Shown one piece after another: positions 11,373 through 22,349 of a stretch of DNA of 64,000 nt (within the stretch, counting starts at the first letter, position 1; each line of letters starts with the position of its first letter). The position numbers and the translations under genes were made by a program. The stretch lies in contig OX485807.1 of NCBI GenBank assembly GCA_950295325.1, positions 10,133,001-10,197,000 on the forward strand, given 5' to 3'. This DNA comes from Polytrichum commune (lineage: Eukaryota; Streptophyta; Polytrichopsida; Polytrichales; Polytrichaceae). The notes under the pieces are model-generated. The model searched no databases and was not told where the DNA came from. It saw only the letters and a list, made by a program, of their open reading frames with translations.

Positions 11373-11563
11373 AGCTACATAAAAGTCTCTAAAAACCCAA
11401 GTGCCTTCCTCTCTTCCATTCCTCCCTCTCCTGCAAGTTCTCTCATCTCTCTCCCTTCCTACCTACCTTCTGCCTTTCGTGGGTCTTCCATTGGGGTGCA
11501 TTTATTTTTTCTTTATTTTAAAATATGCATTTAAAAATATGCAACAAATTTTGAGGTGTTTTT

Positions 11564-11851
11564 ATGTTTTTAATTATGAATTCACTACTACAGCCAGTCC
11601 AGGCCAATAGGGCAAATATAGACACTCGCAACTTCGTTAATTGTTCCATATTACCATATAGCATTAGTATAGTCAAACTCAACGACAATGGCAAAGCCCT
11701 GAGCCTTGCCACACGAACTGACCAATACCATAATACAAATTTCGCATCAGGGGACGATCTAGGCGCAGTCTTGCATCAATACTTGGGCGGAGAAGAACTC
11801 GAAAAATTGGTCTTGGAAGAGGGGAATGTTTCTGCCAATGATTTACCATAA
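11564..11851 (+). other. Unassigned small ORF
   Basis: An open frame of about 95 codons with no family I recognise. It reads as a soluble peptide ending in an acidic stretch (LGGEELEKLVLEEG). It follows a pyrimidine-rich stretch (11400-11470) and has no obvious partner exons. Chance is a fair explanation; an exon of a decayed gene is the other. Confidence 0.2.
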
Positions 11852-13090
11852 AGGACCTCAAGGATTGATGTCTTCAATGATTTTCAATAAAAACATTAAG
11901 AATGTTTTGAAATATTTTTAAATGTATTTTATAATGCCACCTTTGACCTCTAGAATAGAAAATGCAACACTGATCTTCCACCTTGCCTTCATACACATTG
12001 TGTTTATTGAAGGTTAAGCAAGTTCCGACCTTATGACTATTTGTTCTAAAGAAAAAGTGGAAGCGTGCAAGAAGTGATGAAATAATCAATGAATATAAAA
12101 CACATGGAACTTCTACATTGATTATTGTGGGCCACACTAATCATGAGGATACCACACTTAAAAAAAGCAATGATAGTAATGTGGGCACACTATTTAATGA
12201 CCCACACTACACATCATTAGATGTCCAAGAAACATATGATGATATCTCTGAGTTTGACTTCTTTTCCAAAGAAAATAGTTTGTTTTGTTGAGCTTCTTGT
12301 GCCCTTTCTAAACACGAAGAGTGCCTCCTAACTTTTTGTGATTTGGTTGTAGTGAGCATTCAAAGATCAATCAAATATACCTCCAAGAAACACATGCATG
12401 TCTATTTTATTTTATTTTTGTCCCTTGATTCGTGGACTTAGGAAGCAAGTTTTTGCTTTTACTATATATTCAAATTCTAAAGTCTTACAATTGATACTTA
12501 TCCACAACTACATGACATTAATAAGCCTATAACCTTAGCTCCCTTTTTATATGAAGGATGGACAATGAGAGGAACAATAAAATTTGTCGAGCCAACTCAA
12601 TACGTGGGACTTCATTCTTAGCCACTTTATTTCACATTCTAGGTTGATATGCCTAGTAGGTGTTGGTTATCATGCGGGGCTCAACACATGCAGATAGCAT
12701 AATGTCACAACACTATTTACCAAATTTTATTTATTATTTACAGTTTGGAAGACCAACAAGCTTGACCCCAGGGTGAAAGTGATAAAGTGTACAATACTCG
12801 AGCTGATAACTATCATTTTGTAAGGGAGACCCAAATAAAAAAGGGATATTATGCCTACAAAATTCCTAACCCCACGGTGCAACAACCTACATATGTGTAA
12901 TGTTATGTAGAAAGCAAAGAATGAGACCATAGTGATTGGTTGAAGATTCGATTATAACTAGCATTGCAAGCTACTTTCAAGCACCTTGGTGTAATTTTTT
13001 TTTTAAAAAAAAAAACTTATGGGTATAATTATCAAAGTAATGGCCATGAGTGGAAGTCACATTTAAAGGCCATGAGAAATGAATTTAATA
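11852..13090. other. Intergenic, no gene seen
   Basis: AT-rich DNA with scattered short ORFs that show no recognisable motif. A T-run followed by an A-run is at about 12996-13015. Confidence 0.4.
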
Positions 13091-13466
13091 TACACTAAAT
13101 AGCCCTATTAGTGTGGGTGAAAATTTTGTGTGGAAATAATTAGTGTGGGCCGCATTGATCTTCTAGTCAAGGTGGAATTAATGTGGGTCCAAGGCCCTAT
13201 ATCTTCTTCGAAGACTTCTTGAAGACTTTTGACCAACACATTGAATATTAGTTAAAATTTATTAAAAAAAATTGTTACACAAAATAAATTGATTACACAC
13301 ATTTGATTTTCTAGAAATAAAAAATTAATGTGGTACATGCTAATTTTTACTAGACACTAAGTGTGGGTTGAAATTAATGTGGCCCACATCAATTCTCATT
13401 ATGAAAATTAATAGTGTAGGCTCTAGAAACTTATTGTGGACCACATTAAGAGGACTATTTAGTGTA
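13091..13466. mobile_element. MITE-like element, family M1, copy 1
   Basis: Terminal inverted repeats TACACTAAATAG (13091-13102) and CTATTTAGTGTA (13455-13466). The interior is rich in repeats of the type TTAGTGTGGG / CCCACATTAAT. If TA is the target duplication, the element proper is 13093-13464. The copy at 38481-38815 shares its right end (GACTATTTAGTGTAGCT) and the internal TTAGTGTGG motifs. No coding capacity. Confidence 0.65.
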
Positions 13467-13482
13467 GCTACAGTAGTACACC

Positions 13483-13953
13483 GTTTATGGTATTTAGTGT
13501 CACATGCATAGTAGTGTCACTTACCTTATTTTGAGACATATGGTAGGTTTCACTAATGATTAACATCTTCATCATAAGTGTCACCTCGTGACACTTTGGC
13601 ATTCAAGTGCACTTACTAATGTCTTGAGTATGAGTTAGTGTTGACAAGTGGACTAAAATGTACACAAATGACACTTGACATTAGTTTGGTCAAGAATGTC
13701 TTCTTCCTGCATATTAAAATCTAAACATGTGACACTTGCTGTTAGTATGCTCAATAAAATCTTCCCCTTGCATGCTAAAATGCAAAACTACCATCTCAAG
13801 TATCTCAATGTGCTACCCTAAATGTCATAATGTAAACGAGTTAAAAAGTTACTTATGTTTTGATGAATACTATCATATTGGTAATCAACGGATGTGCCAC
13901 TTTGAGACCTCTAGGCATCTAGTGTGGGCTAAACTAAACTAAATACCATAAAC
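13483..13953. mobile_element. TIR element M2 next to M1
   Basis: The 15-mer GTTTATGGTATTTAG at 13483-13497 is exactly inverted at 13939-13953. The interior contains repeated GTGTCAC / GTGACAC motifs. No transposase is present. It starts 17 bases after M1 ends, so one element may have landed beside or within the other. No clear target duplication is seen. Confidence 0.6.
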
Positions 13954-13954
13954 T

Positions 13955-14350
13955 ATGCAGTTGAACTTAACCTTGGAGTCCTTGTCTCCTAGCTCCAGAC
14001 AGAGTCCTATCAATTGCGTCGCAATCCGATTTGTGCTGGCCGTGGCAATCGCTACGGGATCGAACAAATCAATCCCAGAAGAATCATCGTTGGAAGTGGG
14101 TAAAGTGCTCCCCAAGATTTTATACTTACCGTCGGCAATCATGGCATTTTGCGCGAGAGCCGACTATATCAACGTCTCGACCTGGACTCTCGCAGACTCG
14201 CTTTTGGAGCACTTTCAGAGTTGAGGAATGAGAAAGGCCGTGTTGCTCAAAATTGAGAGAATCCGGGGGTTCAAGGAGCCATGATACGTTCCGGAAGACA
14301 TCGCCATCGGGAATCATCGTTTCAACCAAGTGCAAGTCTTGGAGGTGAGG
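13955..14350. other. Region with overlapping ORFs on both strands, unassigned
   Basis: Frames of 67-89 codons are open on both strands and base composition is less AT-rich than the surroundings. Neither strand gives a product I recognise and splice sites are not compelling. It could be a gene fragment upstream of the F-box gene. I do not assign a coding strand. Confidence 0.2.
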
Positions 14351-14540
14351 TTGGCATCTCTTTGGAGGGTAGTAAGTATGTCTTACTCGAGAGTTGACCT
14401 ACTCTCGGAGGCTTGCGGTAGAGTTTCAAGGGGTGTTCGTTGAATTGCATGCCCATCCAATTAGAGTCTGGATCTTTCTGTATCGAAGACCTCATTGAAA
14501 TGATCTGATCTAATCTAATGCGTGTCAGAACTTGGCCGCA

Positions 14541-15626
14541 ATGGCGGGTTATATGGACGCGGATGTGTGGGGTAACCTATCGACGGAGATTTTAGAGCGA
14601 GTCGTTGCCTTTCTGCCACTTGCTGACTTATCTCGATTTCGTGTGGTGAACAAGACATTCAATCTTTGGATACTTTCATCCAAGTTCAGGGAGCTTTGTT
14701 GGGAGCTTCCACTGCGAACATCCCGCCTGTTCATGTGGAAAGTTTATGGTCTCGGTATCGTTAGCACTTTCCAGGTTCGTGCCGGTGCTAAATTCCTGGA
14801 TTTTGACCATGAGGATCTGCGGCCTTACTCACAGCCACCGTGGATTCAAAACCTTCGAGCAGCAGCTGGAGGTGTTTTATTTCTGGAGTACCGGAAAACG
14901 TCATTTGTGCAAAGCGAACGAGGCATCGACATTGTTTATGACCTAGGGACACATACATGTGTGCGACTTCCACCACCGGAATCTGCCTATCATACCCGCA
15001 CGGTGATCCATGTGTCCTCAAAAGCTTCCGGGGGGTTTAGGGTTGTTTATGTGGCACCTCATTTCGAAACTGGAGGTGAACATACGACCATTGATGTCTA
15101 TGACTCGGTGGTGGATAGGTGGAGGCAGATCCACATACCTTTAAGAAAGTATGCAGCCTCTGTGAACTCTTTCCGGTCTGTTATCCTATTCGACAAGATC
15201 ATCTACCTGTTTCAGAAATTCCACACCATTAAGGACCTCCTCGTCTCCTTCGACATGAACACAGGTGCAGAAGAGCGAGTTCTGTCACAGATTCCCAATG
15301 GTTTACTAACCCCAGTACCCATCGCCACCCATAGCCGCTTGTTGTTGGTTGGTAGAAAGGGAGAGGACTTGCAAATCTGGGAGGTGGATCTATCCAGCAA
15401 ACGGTACATGAAGATCGCCCAGAGGACTGTGTGGGCAAGGTCGAACAACTTCCGGTATTATGCTGCGGGATGCGATGACTTCATCTTCTTCAGTATCGGA
15501 TCCCAGAGTCGACCCACTGTCTACGACTTGCTCCACAAGACATGGCGCACTCTACAATGCCACCCTGCACCAAAATTTCATGCAAGCAAGTACACCTTCT
15601 TCATTGACTCTAAACATCAAACCTAA
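14541..15626 (+). CDS. F-box protein with kelch-like C-terminal half, single exon
   Basis: Encodes 361 residues from the ATG at 14541; an in-frame TTG nine bases earlier has no support as a start. Residues about 10-52 form an F-box (LSTEILERVVAFLPLADLSRFRVV then NKTFNLW), which binds Skp1 in SCF ubiquitin ligases. The rest has kelch-like/F-box-associated strands such as IDVYDSVVDRWRQI (near residue 195) and TVYDLLHKTWRTL close to the C-terminus, expected to bind the substrate. The substrate is unknown. The coding part has no intron, as in many plant F-box-kelch genes. The 3' end of the CDS (SKYTFFIDSKHQT) lies within the first unit of a tandem repeat that continues to about 16257. The short C-terminal tail may therefore vary between relatives. 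Confidence 0.85.
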   Translation: MAGYMDADVWGNLSTEILERVVAFLPLADLSRFRVVNKTFNLWILSSKFRELCWELPLRTSRLFMWKVYGLGIVSTFQVRAGAKFLDFDHEDLRPYSQPPWIQNLRAAAGGVLFLEYRKTSFVQSERGIDIVYDLGTHTCVRLPPPESAYHTRTVIHVSSKASGGFRVVYVAPHFETGGEHTTIDVYDSVVDRWRQIHIPLRKYAASVNSFRSVILFDKIIYLFQKFHTIKDLLVSFDMNTGAEERVLSQIPNGLLTPVPIATHSRLLLVGRKGEDLQIWEVDLSSKRYMKIAQRTVWARSNNFRYYAAGCDDFIFFSIGSQSRPTVYDLLHKTWRTLQCHPAPKFHASKYTFFIDSKHQT

Positions 15627-16257
15627 GTGCATGCTGTCACCACCAAATTCATTTCTGTACCGCACTTTCCCTCGCCAATAGATCATCTGGAAACCTTCAC
15701 TCACATTGTTTAAATTTCAGTTGACACTCTCTGGAACAACATTTGCTACATTCCTGAAGAATTAAGTATGTAATTGTACACCTTCTTCATTAATTGTAAA
15801 CCCTGATCCTAAGTGGATGAAATTCATATCTTCATCACACTTTCCTCCACAGGTAGGTAAGCTTTACAGTTTCACATCTTTCGAGGTTCATTGACACTCT
15901 GGGGACTATATTCTTGGAGAATAGAGTACATGTAAATTGTACGCCTTCATGGAATCTAAACCTCAACCCCAAGTACATGCTTTGAGTGCCAAATTCATTA
16001 AATCGACCACACTTTTCTCCAAGCTCGAAACTTTCAGTGATGTGTTTTGAGGTTCACACTTGGGACTTTTAAGTCTTCCTGGAGAATAGAATGTGTTAGT
16101 GCACCTTCATTGACGGTAAACCTTAATTCTAAGCACAAAGTCATATCTTTGCTGCACTCCACCACTGAGTAAGATTGCAATTTATCACTCACATGTTTGA
16201 GGTTTAGTTGACAATCTCTGAAACAACACTTACAATATTCCTGAAGAATAGAGGTTG
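15589..16257 (+). repeat. Decayed tandem repeat, about four units of 160-186 bp, starting in the F-box CDS
   Basis: Units start near 15589, 15775, 15937 and 16098. Each begins with a variant of GTACACCTTCTTCATTGA followed by CTAAAC..CCTAAGTGCATG. Each ends with a variant of TTGACACTCTCTGGAACAAC and CCTGAAGAATAGA. The first unit includes the last codons and stop of the F-box gene. The units differ by many substitutions and indels, so the expansion is old. Confidence 0.75.
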
Positions 16258-18189
16258 ACACTAGAGGTGGACTACCCTACAGATGAACTGATGGACACAC
16301 TTCCTGAAGCTGCTACCTATGTAAAATAATCCAATAGATGCATTCTAAAATGAATGGGTGTATTACACACCAAGTGCTCGAGGGATGGCAATGTCCATGA
16401 AAGGCCCTTCTCTTCTACCTTAAACCTTCTCAGTCAATGTATACAAGTCATGAGTAAAACATCGTAATCTTAGGAGAAGGTTTTAAGATAGTTCAGATAT
16501 GCCTCTGCCTTTTCGCCCATTAATCATCCAGTTTGTATGGGCTTTTGATATCTTCTTTGTTGTTTGGCACAAATGAAACCCACTTCAATTGCAAAAGAAC
16601 AATGTCTAAGACTCTAAACACCTCATCAAAAGGGCAACCACACCAAGAGCTTTAATAACCAAGGCTGCATTGGGCAGCCTCTATAGTCAGTTCCACATTA
16701 CTAGAGGACTTTTGTGGTTGTAATCATATGCAAATTCTCCAGGGCAGTTCCGAAATTGTTCCACTCGGATGCCAAATCATCAATTCCTAAATACCCCATC
16801 AGTGCATAGCTTTGTTCACTTTCACTATCAGCACAGGAGAGAGTTGCGAGTTACATCAAAACATGGAGTTTTTGAACACCTAGTCAGGATTGAGACTTCA
16901 CTCAGCAAGATTTCTTTGTGATTATAATCCTGGTTCAGAGAACCTAAATGGTCAAGAATGAATTTCGAAAAGAAGAATTAATCAAACGCATGAGTTGACT
17001 ATTCTAGTTCAATGGAGAAATTTCCTTCATTATCTACCTGCTTTCCTCACTGACTTAAGGTTGAAGCATCTATAACAATTAAAATAAGGGCGTTAGCATC
17101 TGTTCAGGAGTAGTAACGGGGAATTATTACAGAAACAACTTCCAAAGAGAATGCAAATAAAGTTCTCATCAATATGCAAAGCCCTAAAACTTTCAAAACG
17201 ATACAGTTAGAGTTAAGACGTAGTCGATCTATAGGTTGACCCGCTCATCTAAATGATGATGCTTGGCTTCAACAGTTGTCAAAACTCTTATGAGGGTAGT
17301 TATTCAAAAACCGCCACCACATATTCTAAGCCTGAAGAGATGATCGCCTAAAAATATAGATTTCATCCATGTCGGCAATACATGACCCAAGTGAGCAGTT
17401 AAATGGACATGGTCGACTATGGATACCTTGACCTTAGTGTGTCAAGTTGTCTAGATGGATCAAAATACATTCTTCCCCTGAACATCGTATTCCAATAACA
17501 GGGGTTTGCCCTAGATTTCCATATGGTTGTCTTCCAAGGTGTTTCTGTCCGAAATCAAATCACAACACAACAAATCCTTCCCAATCTACAAATGCAAATT
17601 ACTCTAAAAGTACATTAGATCTTAGCAGGGCCTATTGGAATCTTTGATAAATCAACTAAAAGAAATTGTAGAACTTCAAAACTCCATGTGCTTCAAACGA
17701 GGAATAAAGCACTCAAATCCCCAAATCCCCGTCTAATTGAAAAGAAGCACTCACATCCATCAGGTCTACTTGGAAAGAACCACAACCCTGGGAACATTAT
17801 CTCAATAGTAAAAGAGTCAATACAAACTTAGAGGTAAAATATGCCCCAAGATGCTGGTACAGCATAAATCATAGAATGTTTGTCAACGTCACCAATAATA
17901 TTACATACCAAGACAAGGATATGAAAAATAGGCTCTCAACAATTCTTTAAAGCAGTAGACATCAATAGACAACCAGCAAGGTATATAAAAAGGTCCAAAC
18001 CTTACAGGCTATCCTTGCACTTCTTATGCCTCTACCGTATGATAGCAACACTACTAGACAACCATCCAGCTTCAAGGAAATGCCTCAGCACACTTTTTAA
18101 CTCAAGAAATTCTCACCAACAGGGGAGGAGCTGACCAAGAATTTCAACAATAGCATTTAAGCTACATAGCACAAGCTTTACTAGATATC
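16258..18189. other. Intergenic between convergent genes
   Basis: No supportable ORF. The last few hundred bases should hold the 3' UTR of the eIF5-mimic gene, which reads toward this region from the right. I see no element with clear ends. Confidence 0.4.
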
Positions 18190-21100
18190 TTACTCCTCCT
18201 CTTCAGCTTCTTCCAGCCACTTCACAAAAGGCTCAAGACCTTTCACAAATGTTTGCCTGTCACCACACTGAAATGTATTAGTTACTGGGTTATATTGAAA
18301 CCACTAGAATAGCATAGCACAATATTCAAGCATTCCGGCAACTTTCTAGTAGAGTGAACTCTTGTCAGTTGGTCCTTCATGGTCAAATTGAACTCACTAA
18401 CCAAGGTCTGACCTACCCTCTTAAAAAAAACACTCCCCTCTAAACAATGTTCATAAAACAAAACAGACTCGTTTTCCAGACCAGAGGCCTTACCGTCCCT
18501 TTGGATTAGAACCCTTCTTGTACCAAGTAAGAACTGTGTCTTCGTCTAATACATCTTGATCATACAGGGCTCTGATGATCTCTGGAAACAGCTTCATCAG
18601 CTTTGCATCCTCGTAACAATGGATCTGGATCTTATACATCAAATCCATCTCCAGCTTTGCTGTTGTGCAAAATGCTCCCAGAAGTTTGCCCCATGTCTTC
18701 ACCTGGAAACTCCACAAACCATTCCCAATACCTCACATTCAGTACCATTAGATTGCATCCACTGCACCAACCTCACAGCAACCACCATCTCAGGTCATGT
18801 CAACTTTTATTTTGCCCCTCACCATCTTTACCAAACCCAAAAAGGAAACATACAAGCTCTTGCACCCTCTAGAATCAACAACTTTGGAGTAGACCAGACC
18901 TGTCGCAGAGCAAGGTTGGAGTTTTGCTGCTGGTTCTTGCCAGACCACTGCACAGCATCCATGATGGCATCCCAAATTGTGCGAACCACGTCCATATCAG
19001 GCAAACTGGCTTCCCTGCGTTTCAGCTTCACCATCTCAATCACCTCTCCCACATCTATGTTCTCTGCAATCTGGTCTGTCAAGGTGGTCCTCAGCTCTTT
19101 CAGCTTCACGTCGAACACCTTCTTTGTGTTGTACTCCACCAGTACGCCCAGACCCTCCTTACTGCAATCGTAGTCACCACAAAACCCCTAAATCAGCTCA
19201 CACTATGGGAAACCACTACCAAGACATGGTAATTCCAACTATTCTACCATACCAGCTACCATATCAGTAGCTCAAACCACCTTATAAAACTATGTGTCAG
19301 CATCACACCAAGAACAATGACCATACTAGCTGACGTATGAGGTCAGAAATGTACTTGAAATGCTCCGCAAAAGCTTCGATTGACCGCTTCTGCGCAGGGA
19401 ACAGATCCAGAAGCCGATCGTCCATCTTTGCACGCTTTAGAAGACTCACCAGATCATCTAAGCTGTTTTCCACCAGATACTCTTTGAATGCATCCGTCAC
19501 AAAGAACAGAACGGTACCCTTTGCAATCAATGTGTCGCTCAGCAGTGCTGAGAATATAGTTTCCGGTGGCAGCCCAGAAAGCTTCTGAGAAAATGTAAGC
19601 GCAGTGAAGATGGCCAACTTCTTGCGGTCATCAGGCCCGTATAGTTCCTGTCAAATGCCACCATGCCAAATCAGCCACACCACCACAATCCACACCCTCA
19701 TACATCCGCACCTTCATTTGATAAGCATCTGCACCCACATCTTCATACAACTCAGGAAGATAGACATGTCCATGTCCCATTCTTCTATACAAAAAGGAGC
19801 CCGTCCAAGCTTTACAATATCAAACCATCCTGACAACATTGCTGTAGGAAAGCCTGGCAGAGGACTGACCAATGACTGTAGCAGCCTGCGCATCACATTC
19901 TCAAGGTTCTTGATCATAAAAGGCCTGCGCCTGATGATCTTCTGCAAGTAGAGAACATAGGGCAAAATGCTCTCCCGAGTGGCATCACAGTTCAAAACAG
20001 AGTAAGGATGCCGATCACCTTCCTCTGGTTTTGTGGTGCCCGGCTGATTTCGCCCACCTGTGAAGACAACCTAGAATTATTCACAACACACAGGTCAGAC
20101 AACCACTGCATTATAAACTTCACCCTTGCAACTGTTGATAGCCTACCAATTGCAGAGGTACCCATGTTCTAATATCAAGGCCATGGCTTTTTTTAGGGAC
20201 AAACCACATTAAATCAGGACAGTCCCATTGTAAGACTTTAAGAGACTGCCAATCCAAACCATTTACATAATTACACATAATATCAACAGATGGCTCACAC
20301 TGTCAGTTACCGAATTCTCACAAGGAAACAACCTTACCTCAAAGAAGGTGTCGCCATATCTTGAGAAGTCAAGGTCTGATGCCTCAACATCCTTGGCAAT
20401 AAGCTCCTGCACAATCAACCAATTCTATTAGAAACCAATTATATTCCAAACCATGAGCTCTTCCTTCTCAGGTATCAACCACATTTATACATCCATATCT
20501 CTGGGCAAGTACAATAACTTCCCAGAACTCAAGTAATAAGTCAAATTTACTAACCAAGTCACCCTTGTGCTCATTGTAGATTAGAACTACAGCATCTGCA
20601 AAAGTTCCGGTGTCCAAGGGAACTGCAATATTCCGTTTGCGGGTTTTGATCCGCGTGCCACTGAAATCAGTCAAAAACAAATAGGTTAAAGGAAGTATAA
20701 AGGTTTGAGGTCTGTCAGTACACAAAGTGTTAACTTGGACAACACAATATGACTCCTCTCCTTGCAAAAAACTAGAGAAAACTCATGACGACTCAGGATT
20801 ATTGACCGACATTAGAAAAGACTCTGCTAGACTCCCAGATGAAAGTAGAAGTTTTACATCCTGGACGCTAATTTACAATAAATTTTTATATTGTATCATG
20901 TTTGCCCTTGCACAAACTCTAGCAACAGACGGAGGAGTGTATTCAAATCAGTTTTCAGAATGCTAAAGTTGACAATCAATTATGGTTAGCTGCAGATATA
21001 ACTGGTCTGTGAGGTTCCCAAGATCACATAGACTAAGTAATTTAGGGCTGACTCTGACAAGTCAGTGCAGACACTAAAACCAACTTCACTGAAACATTAA

Positions 21101-21964
21101 TTAGAGTGAACATAGATATCATTGTAATAGTCTGTTGTCAGACTTCATCTCCTACAATGGAAGAAAGTCATAGTAACGTACCCAAGGGTCGGCTTCTCCT
21201 TCGAGCTGGAAATTGAAGGGCAAACAAACAATTCAAGAGATTAGAAAGTACAAAAATGGAATCAATGCTCAGATAAAGTCAAGAACTGGAGATGTGAATT
21301 GAAGGTGAAGGGCAAAGACTGATGGGTCACACAAGTATGTGTTCTAATCAGTGATCGCTACGAATTTGAGCAACTTGACCTTAGTAACAACAGAGTCCAA
21401 CGGGAAGGCTCCCATTTAATTCAGAACTCATCCGTACACTATAAACGGTTCTTAGGGTACAAATTCTGAAGACAAGATCTCATCAATACAGAGCCATATC
21501 TTTGAGACTTTTCTGCCAGCATCAATGAAACAGTAGCTAATGAGGCATAATATGCACGGCACATATCCTTGGGACAGACATGGCCAATTCGAAAGATGGC
21601 CCCAGAGGCTTTAAACTTGGCACACATGCTTAAGATTGCGTAATTCATTTTGGGCAAAGACCATATTAATAACTGAAACTTTGAAAGAGAAAGGCCACGA
21701 GTTGGTAACATCTGAACCAATGTTAGAAGCCTACCAGTGACAAACATGTGGGAAAAGCAACGTAAGGTTGAAAACAACAGATAAAATTCAGCTGCATAGC
21801 AATGACACATAAACCTAATCACCAACCGAATGAAACCAAAAAGCACACAACCAGTTGACAGCCACCCGCCGCGAGCACAAATGATCGCTACCGATCTAAC
21901 CATGCTCCAAACCGACAAACCCTAATACAGACATAGCCAAACCCTGTTGATTCACTCACCTCAT
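18190..21964 (-). CDS. eIF5-mimic protein (BZW1/2-type, W2 domain), nine exons, complete
   Basis: Minus-strand exons: 21960-21964, 21182-21205, 20555-20660, 20338-20406, 19870-20070, 19355-19647, 18900-19161, 18494-18702 and 18190-18256. They sum to 1236 bases, 411 residues plus stop, in phase throughout; family members have about 410-420. The N-terminus has the conserved basic motif GTRIKTRKRN (11-20). The C-terminal third is a W2/eIF5C domain (WDAIMDAVQWSGKNQQQ; MKLFPEIIRALYDQDV) ending in an acidic tail (WLEEAEEEE). These proteins bind eIF2 and eIF3, compete with eIF5, and tighten start-codon selection in the cytosol. The start is set by splicing: exon 1 supplies only ATGAG before GTGAGT. 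In exon 5 I chose the acceptor at 20070 because the nearer one at 20057 breaks the frame. In exon 6 donor GTACAT keeps the frame. A telo-box-like AACCCTAG is upstream at 22090. Confidence 0.93.
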
Positions 21965-22089
21965 GAACCGAAGCGGGCGGAGGAGATGGGTGTCTACAAA
22001 AGTGAGCTTGGAAGGAGCGCGGTGATTGAGAGCCGAATGAGCACAGCGAAGGCCGTGGACAAGGGGCGCGCGTTGGAGACACAATCGGG

Positions 22090-22097
22090 AACCCTAG
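22090..22097. promoter_or_regulatory. Telo-box-like AACCCTAG upstream of the eIF5-mimic gene
   Basis: AACCCTAG lies about 126 bases upstream of the ATG (minus-strand gene), in GC-richer leader/promoter DNA. Such motifs are common near transcription starts of plant translation-related genes. The evidence is short-motif only. Confidence 0.3.
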
Positions 22098-22349
22098 CAG
22101 GAGCGCATGGAGGCGATGGCGATACATGCAAAGCAATGGCAGAGAGAGGGGAGAGAGCCCTTCCTCTTCTGTTTGTTAACACATCCGAGCCGTCGGGTTC
22201 AAAGATCGACGGCCGAGATCTCGTCACGTCGGGTGAGTTTGCTCTGTACGCTTTGGCCGTGCGAGGAGGCAGGGATGAGAAGCCAAACGAGGTGACGGTG
22301 GAGTTGGGGTGCCAGTCTAGGTCCCGAGACGCGTGTCAGGTGAAGATAT

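Noticed and set aside
13955-14335. Overlapping frames on both strands upstream of the F-box gene
   Set aside because: No strand gives a recognisable product; no clear splice sites, so no CDS is claimed.
21439-21918. Minus-strand 159-codon frame
   Set aside because: Lies in the first intron of the eIF5-mimic gene; Cys/Phe/Leu-rich without motif.
22328-22337. GACGCGTGTC, a CE3-like match upstream of the eIF5-mimic gene
   Set aside because: Isolated, without an ABRE nearby, and the gene is not expected to be ABA-driven.
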